In this document: positions 42,206-54,239 of the stretch, one piece after another
Layout of the letters: every line of letters begins with the position of its first letter
Numbering within the stretch: position 1 is the first letter of the stretch
Origin: Nothopassalora personata
Taxonomy: Eukaryota > Ascomycota > Dothideomycetes > Mycosphaerellales > Mycosphaerellaceae
Direction: 5' to 3'
Length of the DNA: 64,000 nt
NCBI GenBank assembly: GCA_033816765.1
Contig: CM066294.1
Location: forward strand, 2,356,001 to 2,420,000
Notes under the pieces: model-generated
Told to the model about the DNA's origin: nothing
Database searches by the model: none
The model's input: the letters and a program-made list of their open reading frames with translations, nothing else
Translations under genes and position numbers: made by a program

Positions 42206-43985
42206 TGTAAGGGGTAGCCTAGTAGCTAACCCTTATATATAGCCTTACATATAACATGCGGTCGCGACCGGCTACTAAGCCGCACGTAACACGTATACGT
42301 ACACCTTACGACGCGCGATGCGTCTTAAACAAAAGGTAAGAATTAGTTCATCTACGACTAGTAGGTCGTAGGCGTGCTATACATTACGACATCCCTTAAT
42401 AGTTCTAATTCTTCTCTTCGTTACAATCTATACACGCTATAGAGTCCGAACGCGACGATAGTAGCGCTACGCCTACGGCTCCCCTAAGCCCTAGGGCCTA
42501 GTAATAAGCGAGGCGTGCAGCCTTAGTCGTAAGGAGGGATGCACTTCGGGTAGAGGTTAAGGAGAAGGGGATATAGAGGGAGATTAAATAGTTAGAGATC
42601 TTACGGGACGTAAGCATACTACCGGCGGACCCTTAGGGCGAATCCGGCGGAGAACTATCCCCTACTCCCCCTCCCCCTCCTCTATCTATAGTAACTAACG
42701 ATAATATCGTAGCTCGAGGCGCGGTCGTATCGCATACGACACGTTTACATCTTAAAGAACCTACGCCTTTTAGAGGGGACTCGATTAAGAAAGTACGGGT
42801 ATTCCTAAGGGAGCTCTCTCTTATCTTTACCCTCTTAGGCGGCACGTATGCGACGAACGAGTTAAAGGTCCTATATAGGGTTATGTACCTAAGCGGAGAG
42901 GTCAGTAAGCGATAGTACGCTAACTATAGCGTCCTTAACCTTAAAGGGTATATATACTAGAACTTTAAGGAGTTCTATCGAGACGTATACGGTAACCCTA
43001 TAAACCGCGTACTTAACGTAATGTTAGAGTATAAGGCGGTGAAATAGAAGGATAACTAGATAGTACGTTAGTTTACGACTAAGCTAGATGTTATAGAGGA
43101 TTAGTTAGGGGACTATACGGAGGCGTAACGCGTACGATACATACTCGCTAAGCTTACGCCTAGCCTACGGTCCGTAATCGTTAAGTTTTATAACATCCTA
43201 ATAACTAGAGAGGAACTAGTAATCCTAGCTTTGCGTATTAAAAGCACGGAGCGTAGTAGCGGAGGGTACGACCGCGGGTAGCATAGTCGCCGTAGGCGAG
43301 AGACTAAGGGCGACTAAGGGCGAAGCGATCGTAGCTCCAAGTAGTAGAAGTATAGTTAGGCGTCGCGCGACCCGGGTACGAGTTACTAGCGGGACGCCGG
43401 CGGATCGTCTATAACCTTCGATAGGACTAAAGCGGAGTCCTATAGATACTATAAGAAGGGTTACATTAAGACGGATTGCCCGAATAGGCACCTATAGAAG
43501 GACCGTAACGCGTAAGCGGTTCGTAGGGTAGACGCTACGAAGGCTCTAACTAAGAAGGGCAGCGACTAGGGAAAAGGTAGAGGACTAGAAGTAGGTCGCT
43601 CCTAAGTCCGAGTCTTCCTAAAGTCGACCCTTTAAGGCGAGTAGATATATGTCTAGCGCGTTACTTACGAGGCGTAGTCGAGACTCGTAAGGGCTTTCGC
43701 GAGGCTACGTTTCTCCTAGATAACTATACGGATCTTAGCCTAGTATCGTATAAGTATATACTCCGACATTAAATGTAACCTATTAATAGGGTAAGGCTAC
43801 CGAAGTTAGAGTCGTATGCGTATAACCTAGGATATTACTACGGCGCCTTTACGGTTTAGCTACGACTCGCTAATAACGCGGGAGTAGAGCGCGTAAGTAA
43901 CGACATCTACTACGCGGTGCCTACAGGTAGGCTATTAGTAATTTTAGGTAGACCCTAGAGGCACCGCAATCGGATCGTAAAGAGC
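42206..43985 (+). mobile_element. RIP-eroded gypsy family A fragment (LTR, gag, part of protease)
   Basis: LTR 42,206-42,391 (TGTAAGGGG...TTACGACA) is followed by a gag-like stretch whose knuckle is eroded to YRYYKKGYIKTDCPNRHL (about 43,440-43,495). A protease-end motif ILGRP.RHRNRIVKSN lies at about 43,930-43,985. This is the same family as 1-2,424. It breaks off before RT at an inverted LTR copy. Family membership rests on the shared LTR, the sequence after the LTR (TCCCTTA), and the gag and protease stretches. Confidence 0.7.
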
Positions 43986-44000
43986 AATTATATTAAGGGA

Positions 44001-44186
44001 TGTCGTAATGTATAGCACGCCTACGACCTGCTAGTCGTAGATAAACTAATTCTTACCTCTTATTTAAGACGTATCGCGCGTCGTAAGGTGTACGTATACG
44101 TGTTACGTGCGGCTTAGTAGCCGGTCGCGACCGTATATTATATATAAGGCTACATATAAGGGTTAGCTACTAGGCTACCCCTTATA
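44001..44186 (-). repeat. Inverted LTR copy of gypsy family A
   Basis: TGTCGTAATG...CCCCTTATA is the reverse complement of the LTR at 42,206-42,391, with RIP-type differences (terminal TACA changed to TATA). Genuine LTR pairs are direct repeats, so this is not the partner of 42,206-42,391. Confidence 0.7.
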
Positions 44187-44487
44187 ATTGCCTTCCCTCC
44201 CGTACGAGCTATCCTTAGCTCGCTAGTTACTACGTAGAGGTTCCTACGTACTTCTAGAACTATAGTTACTATACGGCCTATATACGGGTTACGTACGTGT
44301 CGTTATGTAGGTGTAGGTAAGTAAGGCTTAGTTACTATACCGACGTAGCTAGTTAGGGGTATAAAACTCTAGCCTAACCTAGCCCTATTCTCCTAGCACG
44401 TTCCCTAGCGTACTACCTCCGTTATACTACTACTACGTACCCGTACCGCACCCTTACCGTAAGCGCCTCGCTAGTATTATTATTATT
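44187..44487. other. RIP-eroded repeat DNA, no gene seen
   Basis: TpA-rich sequence between the inverted family A LTR and the antisense pseudogene. It may contain the 3' end of the gypsy remnant that carries Element 3, but no LTR was recognised. Confidence 0.4.
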
Positions 44488-45481
44488 ATGTCTAACGGGC
44501 TCTCCTCGCCTCCGTCCTCTAGCCGCTCCGCCTCCTCCCGTAGCATTAGTAGCGATAGTACTACTAGTACCTTAGAAGACGAGCGCCGCTAGGCGGCTCT
44601 AGTACGCGACGCACCTAGAACGCCTAGTAGTCGTAAGCGACTAGTATCCCCCTCGTAGCTACTAACGCCCTCGCCCGCTACTAAGCTCTCGTAGAGGATT
44701 AATATATATATACGGTACCTCCTATACTTCGTTAAGGGTAAGTCTCTACGCGCGCCGCCTACGATTCGTATACTAACTACTTACTAGACGAAGCTAATAA
44801 CTGTAATAGTGTTACTACCGGCGAGCTCCTAAAGAAGTGCGGCCGCTATAGGCGTAATAGACATAAGTGCGCGCCTAATACTAGCTACGCTATCGCCTCG
44901 CTAGTAAGCCGCCTACGCGCCGCGCGCTCCTAGCGCGACTTCCTTACGGCTATAATAGGCTAGGCGCCTATAGACCTCTAGTAGTAGGAGCTAGTAGAGT
45001 AGATCCGCCTATGTACTTAGCTAGGTAACGACATTACGGAGGTAAGTCGCTACTTCGCTCCTACGAGTCGACTACTACTCGCGGGGGGGGGGCTCTAGTA
45101 CGTCTCCTATGCTTCGGCTAACCCTTTCTATAGGCTATTAGGTAGTTTAATGCCTATAAGTACAAGCGTGCCGGGGAGACCCGTATACGTACCCCCGCCG
45201 CCGCTACTACTGCCGCCGCCCCCTCCGCCGTAGCCCTCGCGCTCTAGTAGGAGTAGAACCGCGCCCTTAATAGGCTATTCAAACTCGGCCGCGCCGTGAG
45301 TCGTATATTCCTCGTATACGTGTACCCTACTAACCGTAGTCCTAGTTCCTATAGGCGTAGAACATCGATACTACCGCCGCCAACTAGGCATTCCTACCTA
45401 AGTTACTACGTAACGACGATAACTAAGGCGCTCGCCTTATACGCTACTCGCGGGCTCCTCGCCTACTACTACTCTACGTAG
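44488..45481 (+). pseudogene. Eroded, apparently spliced CxxC-type gene antisense to the gypsy remnant
   Basis: Model: exon 1 44,488-44,737, intron 44,738-44,787 (GTAAGT, TACTAAC branch, TAG), exon 2 44,788-45,295, intron 45,296-45,339 (GTGAGT, TACTAAC, TAG) and exon 3 45,340-45,481. Both splices join the frame. The N-terminus is Ser-rich (MSNGLSSPPSSSRSASSRSI). A Cys/basic motif KKCGRYRRNRHKCA (originally probably CxxC) lies about 100 codons in, then a helical Gln/Arg-rich stretch and a Pro-rich stretch. Internal stops are TAG. It lies just downstream of, and opposite to, the pol/chromodomain of the minus-strand gypsy remnant. Caveat: TACTAAC and TAG are common by chance in RIP-eroded DNA, so the introns are suggestive, not proven. 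Confidence 0.4.
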
Positions 45482-45599
45482 CCCCTAGTAGGCGCGCTAC
45501 TCTTTAGCTTTTATTTTGTTTATAGTTAAGAAAAGTTTTATTTATGCTCTAGTACTCCTATGCTAGTCTCATTTACTTCTCCTTAACGCCTTATAGTCA

Positions 45600-45955
45600 G
45601 CTACTATGCGATCCGCATTCGCGAGGCCCTCCGCCGGTTCCTAGCTATTATACTCCTCTAGCTAGTCCTTCTACTAGACTAGATACTATAGCTTACCCTT
45701 ACGCTTACGCCTATCTAGTACTACCTCTACCTTATACTCTCCGTCCTTATTAGCGAGGGCTATAGTACCTCTATCCTTCTCGCTACCCGCGTACGGCTCG
45801 AGGAGGGATATATAGAATACATTATAAATTCTTAAGTCGGCTAGTAGTGCTAGGCGGTACGCCTACGAACTAATAGCGTTAACAATGCGGTACGGTCTAA
45901 TAAACTTCGGACCTATCTTCTTCTTCGGTAATGCTAACCTTAGGTTCTTCGTAGA
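45600..45955 (-). mobile_element. Gypsy remnant, left part (integrase C-terminus and chromodomain), split by Element 3
   Basis: The minus strand reads KNLRLALPKKKIGPKFIRPY, then a VFYISLLEPY stretch and a chromodomain-like YKVEVVLDRRKRKGKL..YLV, with TAG/TAA stops. It continues at 52,802. Removing Element 3 and one GTAGA copy joins DIVLLST directly to KNLRL in frame. Confidence 0.8.
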
Positions 45956-46325
45956 TGTTATGTCTCGTTCTAGGGCTAGTCTTAAAGGAGAGATAAGTTA
46001 AGTCACGTAGCGGTATTCTTTAGAGAGGCTGAAGCAAGCTAAGCGAAGATGAATGATAGGAATAAGAGTTGTATTCCAATTGGTAAGATAGTAACATAAG
46101 TTAAACGCCTCGAAGCTACAAGGGATTCTTAGCGTTCCTAAATACATAGGAGATCTCTATCTCGTATAAGTGTAGTTCCTAATTATGAGTATAAGATCTT
46201 ATCCTTACGCTAGGTTCTTATTCTCATGTTCGGGTACATCCGTAGGACAGCGTTCCTGTCGGATGTTACTAGCTAATTAGGGCGGTTAGCTATCCCCCGG
46301 TCCGGTCTCGATCCGAACCGTAACA
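45956..46325 (-). repeat. Element 3 3' LTR (370 bp)
   Basis: It pairs with 52,427-52,796. I count 15 differences, all transitions between CpA/TpG and TpA, with no indel. A purine tract (minus strand GAAGGGGGATAG, 46,326-46,337) adjoins it, as expected for the 3' LTR. Confidence 0.93.
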
Positions 46326-46402
46326 CTATCCCCCTTCTAGCCTAGCTTCGTCCCGAAGCTCAAAATGTAGTCGTACCCTAACTTCGTAGCGTATAGCCTT
46401 CT

Positions 46403-47050
46403 ATAGCTTCTTCTTCGCACTTCTCCCGAGAATCTATTTCTAAGGAAATTGTCGCGACGGGTGACGAAATAGCCCCCTATAAGAACTATCGAGCAGCTCG
46501 TGTAAAGAAGGGCGATCCTCGTCCGCGATGTATCGTAGGTCCTCGGTCTAGGAAGTGTTCTAAGTGTGTACGCAAGGGTCGTAAGGACTATAATGTCTCG
46601 TTATCTATTCCCGAGTGGATTTAGCTTCGAGATATACGAGAGCGTCTCCGAAAAGAGGTAGAAAAGGCGGACTCGCGAGAGGTTAAACTGCTTTAGGAGC
46701 AGTCCGCGTTATAGCGTTAATAGTAAGACGTCCTATAGCGGATAATTAGTTATAAGGCGAAGAAGATTCGTTTACGGAAGTAGCTTCGTCTAGCTAAAGG
46801 GCGTACCGAGAGCGCGGTAGCCTAGGAACTCGAGGATCTTAAGTTAGTAGAGGCGGTAGAGGAGGAGGTCCTTCCACCTAAGGAAGAGGGCGTCGAAGTT
46901 ACGGACAACCTAATGCCTAGTCCTTAGGAGATGTCTACCGCCGATTGGATTAGTCTCTATAATCCGTCGATTCCTCTAGAGGCGCTAGATTCCTTTACTA
47001 CGCCTATTAGACCCGGTAGAACTGTCGAAGAAGTTGCTAGCAGTTCGTGA
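46403..47050 (+). pseudogene. Eroded antisense ORF between pol and the 3' LTR of Element 3
   Basis: The plus strand reads about 215 codons to TGA at 47,048-47,050, with only TAG/TAA inside. The inferred start is ATA at 46,403, a likely RIP product of ATG. It has a Cys-basic motif (PRCIVGPRSRKCSKCVRKGRK), then an Arg/Lys/Gln/Glu-rich, probably coiled-coil segment (IRERLRKEVEKADSREVKLL and on), then an acidic C-terminus (VEEEVLPPKEEGVEVTDN). It converges on the pol end. It resembles in plan the antisense pseudogenes at 44,488-45,481 and 60,642-61,414. The function is unknown. Absence of internal TGA is weak evidence here because TpG is depleted in all frames. Confidence 0.45.
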
Positions 47051-50000
47051 GATTTGTTTTTAGTTCCTAGGTATCTTCTATCTCGTCGTATCCCTTCTAT
47101 CTAATAAGGTATCGCTAACCTCTTTTATCTAGGATTTTTTCGACTTCGAACTCGGTTTCTTCTTCTAGTTAGTAGTGGAATGTTTCTTAGCATAGCGTCT
47201 TAGGGTCTGCGGGTTCTAACATAGAGATGTGAAATACTAGATGGATTTTAGCGTCCTTTAGTAGTCGTAGTCGGTAGTTGACTAATCCTCGTAGTTCTTT
47301 AACGAGAAATGGCCCGACTTTCATATAATCTAGTTTTTTAGTCTTTCTCCTTATCTTAAGGTTTTTTATGAGAAGATAGACCTTATCCCCCTTCTTTAGC
47401 TAAGGTGCCATTTGTCGTTTTTACCGAGATTCAACGAGCCGTTACTATGAATCCCTAATCCGTTTATTAACAGAATCGTGTACCTTTTTTAGGTCCTCCG
47501 TTGCGGCAATTGCCTTGTCTACCTATAGGTAACTTCTCTTTTCACTAAATAGTATAGGGTGTTTTCCGAAGTTTACGAAGAAAGGTGTTTCGCCTATTGT
47601 TTCCGATTTGTGATTGTTTAGTACAAGTTGTGCTATAGGTAGGAGTGATACCTAATTGTCTTATACGTAGTTAACGTAGTGTCGTAGGTATTATTCTAAG
47701 GTTTGATTTACTCTCTTAGTTTGTCCGTCCGTTTATAGGTAATATGCCGTAGACAGTTTGTATTGTATACTAACTTCCGCTATAAGAGTCTTCTAGTAGT
47801 TGGATGTAAACAGCTTGTCTCGGTCTATAATAAAGACCTTTAGGAATCCGTAGTATCGTACTAGCTTATCGAGAACGAGATAACCGAGTTGCTCTACCGT
47901 ATATATCTCGTAGGTAGGTATAAAGTGTACATATTTCGTTAGGCGATCGACCATAACTAGTATTATGTCGTATTTCGTACCTATCGCCTTGTCCGTAGAT
48001 ATAGGAAGTTTCGTAATGAAGTCCATCGTAACCTCGTCCTATAGTTGTGTCGGTAGTGTCCTAAACTGTATTTGTCTATATCTCTCGTGTCGTGTAGCCT
48101 TGTTTTATTAATAGTGAACATATTGCTTAATGTAGTTTAACACCTTCTATCTTATTTATGGAAATGAGAAGCTACGTTATATAATCTCGAGAGTTTTTAT
48201 GGTTCTAGGATGTCCGTATATTAGGTTATCGTAATGTTGTCGTATGCATTCTTCTTCTCGTCCTTACGGTACTTAGTATTTTCCTTATGCTAGTAGGAAC
48301 TGTTCTTCTATGTCCTAAAGAACGCGCACTATGTTGTTAAACTCCTTTATATTAGCGCTTAGACTTCTATCTAGATTAGTCCTAAGTACTTATTGTCGTA
48401 CTAGTTTCTTTCCTTCTATGTAGTCGCTTCTTCGGCTTAGTGCGTCGGCCCTACCGTTATCTTTTCCTACGGTATAGCGAATTTTAAACTTATACTATCC
48501 GAGCAGTTCCGACTAGCGGGCCTGTCTTCGGGTTAGTACTTTTATTATAGTGAAGTAAGTAAGATTCTTATAATTAGAAAGAATCGTTAGCTTAGGTGCT
48601 CCTTCCGCGTATACTCTCTAGTGCTACATTGTAGCGACAATAGCGAGAAGCTCCTTATTATGGATGTTGTAGTTTTGTTCCGCGGGTGTCATTTTTCTTA
48701 AGTAATAGGCTACTAGGTGTCTTTTCCTATCGTGTTCTTATATAAGGCATGCGCCTATAGCTATGTCCGATGCGTCCGTTTCGATTTAGACTTCCTTTAT
48801 TCCGTCGAATAGTCGAAGTGTTAGTACTAAGGCGTACTATCTTTTAAGTGTTTCGAAAGCTTGTCGTTCTTTATTGCCCTAGGTCCACTTAGTGTCTTTC
48901 CTAGTGAGTACAGTTATAGCTATAGCCGTTTTAGAGTAGTCCTTAATGAACTTACGGTTATAGTTCGCGAGTCCGAGGAACGATTGTACGTCCTTAACGT
49001 TAGCTAGCGTCGGCTATTCTTCGATAGACTATGTCTTTACTAGGTCGATCTAGATTCCTATTGTGCTTATAATAAATCCGAGGAATTTAACTTGTTTCTT
49101 ATAGAACTCGCATTTTTCTAGTGCCGTCTTAAACCCTACTCGTGTGAGGCGCTCGAAGACGTCCTAGACTTGTCTAACGTGGTTCTATAGTGATCCCTTA
49201 GTGTAGACGAGGATGTCGTCTATATAGGCAATAACGCACACGTCGAGAAGCTCTCTTAGTGTCTTATTAACTAGGTCTTAACAGGATGCGGGTGCATTAG
49301 TTAGTCCTATTAGCATAACTAAGAACTCGTAGAGTCCGTATTGTGTTCTAAATGCGGTTTTCTATTCCTCTCCTTCTACTATTCGGATAGCGTAGAAGGC
49401 ATCTCGTAGATCGATCTTCGTGTACTAGTCGGATCCGGTAAGTCGGTCCTATGCTTCTTCGATGTTAAGTAGTGGATATCGGTTCTTTATCGTGATCTCG
49501 TTTAACTTTCGGTAGTCTTATACGAGTCGTAGTTTCCCGTTCGGTTTTAGAATAAACATACATAGAGTTCCCGCACTTGAGGTGGATCTTCTTATCTATC
49601 CTTTGTCGAGTTTCTCCTTTAGCCATTCTCGTAGGGCTTTAAGCTCTTTCTCGGACATTTAATATAGGGGTCCCTATAGAGGCTCCTTCCCTAGCTAAAT
49701 GTTTATCTTATAGTCCCATAGTTGGTGTTTAGGTAAGGCTTCTCTACCCTTTTCCTCTTTAAAGAGCCTTTTCCACTTAAGGTACTCCTTAGGAATGCTT
49801 AGCTCCGATATACTAGCATCCTTCGATAGTGCGTTACTTCTATCCGTTCTAGTAATTTCGTAATCCGGCGGCCCCACGCTAGTATCTATCCCGGTCGAAG
49901 GTAGTTCTTAGTTCCTTCTATTCGGCGTAAGCTCGAATGCGTTAAGCTATTTCCTTACCTTATCTACTATCGTCCGCTATCGGTGCGTAGGTTTAATGCT

Positions 50001-52415
50001 AATAACGTAGTTACATTACCTCAATGTGAGTACTCCTCTTTTCTAGTTAATAACTGGATTGTGCTTTCTTAACTAAGGCATACCTAATACTATGTCATGA
50101 CTAGCTATATTAGTAACATCTAAGGTAATATTCTCGTAGTGCTGTTAGATAGCTAGTAGTAATGGTATCGTCTCCCATTCTACGCTAGGTAACGATAATC
50201 CGTCTACCGCGATTAACTCGTAACCCCATTTCTTCTTTAGGGTAGCTAACCCGTTTCTTCTTATAAAAGACTCGGAGATAAAATTCCCCGCTACTCCTAA
50301 GTCGATTATAACACTAGTCTTATGTCCGTTAACGATTGCTTATGTCTAGAAAACTGTGCTTAATGTCGATGCGTAAGCCTAAGTATTGCATAACTCCCTT
50401 TAGTCGCTCATTCCTAGGGAGCTAATCCTTTTCCCGAATAGTAGGTGGTTCGCTATACTTCGTGCCTAGAGGCTTCGGCTAGAACCTATAGTCCGTTACC
50501 CTATGTCTACACTTGTAGTCTATTACGTTCCTAGATCTTCTACGATTCTAAGTAGAGAGCCCGTACATGCTATACTACTGTTCGTAGTTCGTTTAAGACG
50601 AAAGTTCCTACCGGTGTTAGGTATCCGGTATCCGTTATTCGGCTTCCTATAGGTGGTCGTTCGATAACCGCTTTAGCTAAGTTCTTAGTATTGTTTATGG
50701 TTGGGTAGCCCTATACTATGCCCCTTATTATGTCGAGTGTCTTATCGAATTCGTTAGGGTTTAGGTATCGTTTCCCTAAGAACTTTAGTAGGAATTCTTC
50801 GTGCCTTCGTTAGAGGTAGATAATCAACTTATAGAGTTTCTTTAGCGCATCTACCGTGAATGTGTAGACTTCGTTTTCGTCGTTAGTGTCGCTCTCTTCT
50901 TCTTCGGATAAGTCCTCGCTTAACTCCTCCGGTACGTAATCTTCTTCGATAGTATCTAGCTCGTTCGCTTATTATTCTAGTGCTAGTAACTAGCGTCCGT
51001 TCCATTCTAGATCCTAGTTTTCTTTATCGTTATTGAAGTAAGATTCGTCTATATCTACTTCTTAGAGCTTGTTTTGTCCGTGCTAAGCTCCTAGGGTTCC
51101 TACCGGTTGTCGTAGCTAGTACCCTACACCTAACTTAGCGTCGTAGTAGGTTTAACACGAGTCCTAGTAATAGAATCGCTAGTGAAGGCTTCCGTAACCG
51201 TGTCGAGATTCCTTCTTAACTTTATAGTTGACTCCTCGTGCTATTATACTAAATAATCTAATAGTCTTTAATTGTTAGTTATTCGGTAGTAGTGTATGTT
51301 GTTAAACATAGTATCCTCCTCGTCCTTATAAGGGGTCTAGGAGAGGCATCGCAACCCGGTTGCTATCCTTCTCCTCTACTCTCTAGGTATAGTTAAATTG
51401 TCGGGGTCTAACACTACTCCTAGATTTGCCTACCTTTAGTTACATTATATTAAACTGCTCGCGGCGCACTATATTTTTACCGCGGCAATCTCGCGCTATA
51501 TAACCTTCCTTACTATAGGCATAGTATATGAGTTTTCCTTTTCCTTTAAAGGGCTTTCCGTAGCCCCTACTCTTATCGATCCTCCGTCCTCGTTAGGTAA
51601 CGTCCAGTTCCATTAGCTATAGTCTATAGTAGGGCTAGCTTTATCGTAAGAATTCTCCCTTCGTAACGTATCCTCCTAAGGGTCTACGATCCGGAGCGTA
51701 TCCTACTATTCCTCCTACTTTAGAGTCGTATTTCTTTTCCTAGTGTCGTTCCTAGAGCTAGTTATCGATGTTAATCGACGCCTTTATTAGCTCTTCGAGG
51801 TTAGTGATCCGTCCCCCGTGTCTTATTAACTCGTCCTTAACGGAGTCCTTAAGTCTACGTCGGAACATAGTTATTAACGCCGTCTAGTCCCATCCGGTAA
51901 TTTGTCCGTATTCTTCGGATTTGGCTGCATACTCTAAAGTAGACGTCTTCTTTCTACTTTAGGTGTTAAATGATTTGTATGGCCTATTAGACTTCGTTCG
52001 AGGTTCTAAAGATTGATTTCATCTTATCTTTAAAGAGGGTGTAGCTCCTAAACATTCCGGTAGGGTCTTATCGTCCTATACCTTCGAGGTATTCCTTAAG
52101 GTAAGATTTAATCCAGTTCTACGCACTTCCGCGAAGGTACGTAATAGCGAAGATAGTTCTTTTATCGGCATCGACTAGGTTGAACATAAGATACATATCT
52201 ATCTAATTAATCCAGTCGTCGAACTTAGCCCTGTCTCTATAGAAGAGGTCTAGCTTAGTAGCCTTAACGTCGTTCTTCCTTAGAGTAGGCTCGTTATCGT
52301 CATTAGACTTATCGTCCTTCGTAGTGGTCTATTGTAGTAGCGCACGGCGGATGCTTCCTACTTCGCTAGGGGCGGGTGTTCCCCTACTAGCTACTTAAGT
52401 AGCGCTCATCCTAAG

Positions 52416-52424
52416 GGCGTTTAA
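52416..52424 (-). promoter_or_regulatory. Element 3 putative self-priming primer-binding site
   Basis: The minus strand reads CT then TTAAACGCC after the 5' LTR end. TTAAACGCC is the exact reverse complement of GGCGTTTAA inside the LTR (plus coordinates 52,572-52,580). The 2-nt spacer and 9-nt length equal those in Elements 1 and 2. Confidence 0.55.
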
Positions 52425-52426
52425 AG

Positions 52427-52796
52427 TGTTATGTCTCGTTCTAGGGCTAGTCTTAAAGGAGAGATAAGTCAAGTCACGTAGCGGTATTCTTTAGAGAGGC
52501 TAAAGTAAGCTAAGCGAAGATAAATGATAGGAATAAGAGTTATATTCCAATTAGTAAGACAGTAACATAAGTTAAACGCCTCGAAGCTATAAGGGATTCT
52601 TAGCGTTCCTAAATACATAGGAGATCTCTATCTCGTGTAAGTGTGGTTCCTAATTATAAGTATAAGATCTTATCCTTACGCTAGGTTCTTATTCTTATGT
52701 TCGGGTACATCCGTAGGACAGCGTTCCTATCGGATGTTACTAGCCAATTAGGGCGGTTAGCTGTCCCCCGGTCCGGTCTCGATCCGAACCGTAACA
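52427..52796 (-). repeat. Element 3 5' LTR (370 bp)
   Basis: It pairs with 45,956-46,325 and is followed by the GTAGA target duplication. Confidence 0.93.
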
Positions 52797-52801
52797 GTAG
52801 A

Positions 52802-53800
52802 TAATAAGACTATGTCGCCTACGCGATAGCTCTTAGCCTTATAAGTCTTATTATAGTAGCGAGTCTAGTCGGCTACTACGATTTCCTAACGCTTCGTAAG
52901 CGTAGCGCGTATCTCTCGTATACGGTTAACTAAGTCTACCGCTACTAGTACCTCCCCTTCCCGGATCTCGCCTCGAGATCCTATAGGTATTAGGGTAATC
53001 TTAGGTCTCTAACTATACGCTATTTCGAATAGGCTTGTACGTAGCGTAGGGTAGATGCTATTATTATATGCGAATTTAGTAACAGCTAGCTACTTAGCCT
53101 ACTCTATCTAGTTCTCGCTATAGTAATAACGGAGGTACTGTTCTAAGGTTTAGTTTACCCTCTTAGTCTAGCCGTTAGTCTAAGGGTAGAAAGCTATAGA
53201 TAGCTTACGCTTTACCTACGCACTAAAGTAGAAGTTACTCTAGAACTTACTCGTAAACACTAACCCGCGGTTACTTACTATGCCCGCTAGTACACTATAA
53301 TGCCGTACGACTTCGTCTCGTAAGATCCTTATAAGCTCCGCCGCTATGTATGTCTTAGTCGTAGGAATGTACAAGTTTATTTTAGAGTAGCGGTCGACGA
53401 TTACTAGGATCGCATTATACACGCATTCTCCTCGCTTACTTAGCGGCAGGTCCGTAATGAAATCCATAGTAATTTCCTACTATAGACCGTCTAGCCTAGG
53501 TAGTAGCTATAGCTCGCCGTAGGGTCGATAGCGCCTCGCCTTCGAGGTCTAACAAGCCCTACAGTTTCTAACATACTCCCTTACATCCTTACTTAGTAAT
53601 TCCTACTAGTAATAACGTCGTAGTAGCTCTTTAGTCTTTACCTTACTAAAGTGGCCTACTGTTAGGTTGTTATAATGTATATAGAGTAGCTATACTCTTA
53701 CTATATAGTCTTCGGGTACTATAATCGCGTTCCCGCGATAGACTAACCCGTCTTTTATATACTAGTTATAAGGAGCGGGCCCCTATTTCTTAGTATAGGC
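52802..53800 (-). mobile_element. Gypsy remnant, right part (integrase), host of Element 3
   Basis: The minus strand reads an integrase core, MDFITDLPLSKRGECVYNAI at 53,467 downward, followed by YKAKSYRVGDIVLLST up to the Element 3 insertion. The HHCC region lies near 53,500-53,720. RT and RNase H are missing; the similarity fades at about 53,760-53,800, where another repeat begins. RIP-type stops throughout. Confidence 0.75.
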
Positions 53801-54239
53801 TACGCCTATGCGTTCGGATTACTTTCCGACACCTTTTCTTCGGACAGCGTATAACTTCCCCTTTCTTCTATATCGAACTTATTATAAACTTTATAGAACT
53901 TTAGTATATACGTCGTTCACCCGTAACATTAAGTTCGATCTATTCAAATTAGCTAGGCACCTACTATTAAAGAGACGGGATACGTAATAACGTCGCCGGG
54001 TAGCGAGAACCCCGGGACTAGTGCCCCGAATAAAAACTTCTAACTTATGCTATAGTAACTATACTAGCGATAGGAAGAGATGTAAGCCGAGTTAATTGTA
54101 ACGCGCGCCGCTTTAAAAGAATCGGAAGACGCTCGACGTTAGTTAACACCTATAGTCTCGCTACTAGTTTATAATAAGACGACTACTAGTAACCTAATAA
54201 GATAGCTACTATAGACGCTAAACGCCGCCGCGCCCTCGC
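53801..54239. other. RIP-eroded DNA, possible 5' LTR/leader of the next gypsy element
   Basis: No gene recognised. It precedes the gag frame of the plus-strand gypsy element. I could not identify LTR ends. Confidence 0.35.

Larger units (their letters stand above)
45956..52796 (-). mobile_element. Element 3: complete but RIP-eroded Ty3/gypsy LTR retrotransposon, 6.8 kb
   Basis: 370-bp LTRs at 45,956-46,325 and 52,427-52,796; TGTTA..TAACA ends; GTAGA target duplication at 45,951-45,955 and 52,797-52,801. On the minus strand: gag from an ATG at 52,409 with an eroded knuckle YYAYSKEGYIARDCRG at 51,480-51,526; protease (VIIDLGVAGNFIS) about 50,260-50,315; RT with AYIDDILVYT at about 49,205-49,235; integrase core 47,793-48,026 (MDFITKLPIS..); chromodomain about 47,050-47,180. 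TAG/TAA stops throughout. An antisense ORF lies between pol and the 3' LTR. It is inserted in the coding region of another gypsy element. Confidence 0.93.

Noticed and set aside
42206..44186. A complete short LTR element bounded by two family A LTRs
   Set aside because: The two LTRs are inverted, not direct, and only gag and part of protease lie between them.
47793..48026. The integrase-like ORFs at 47,793-48,026 and 53,240-53,467 as genes
   Set aside because: They are short surviving windows of RIP-eroded gypsy pol frames with stops on both sides.
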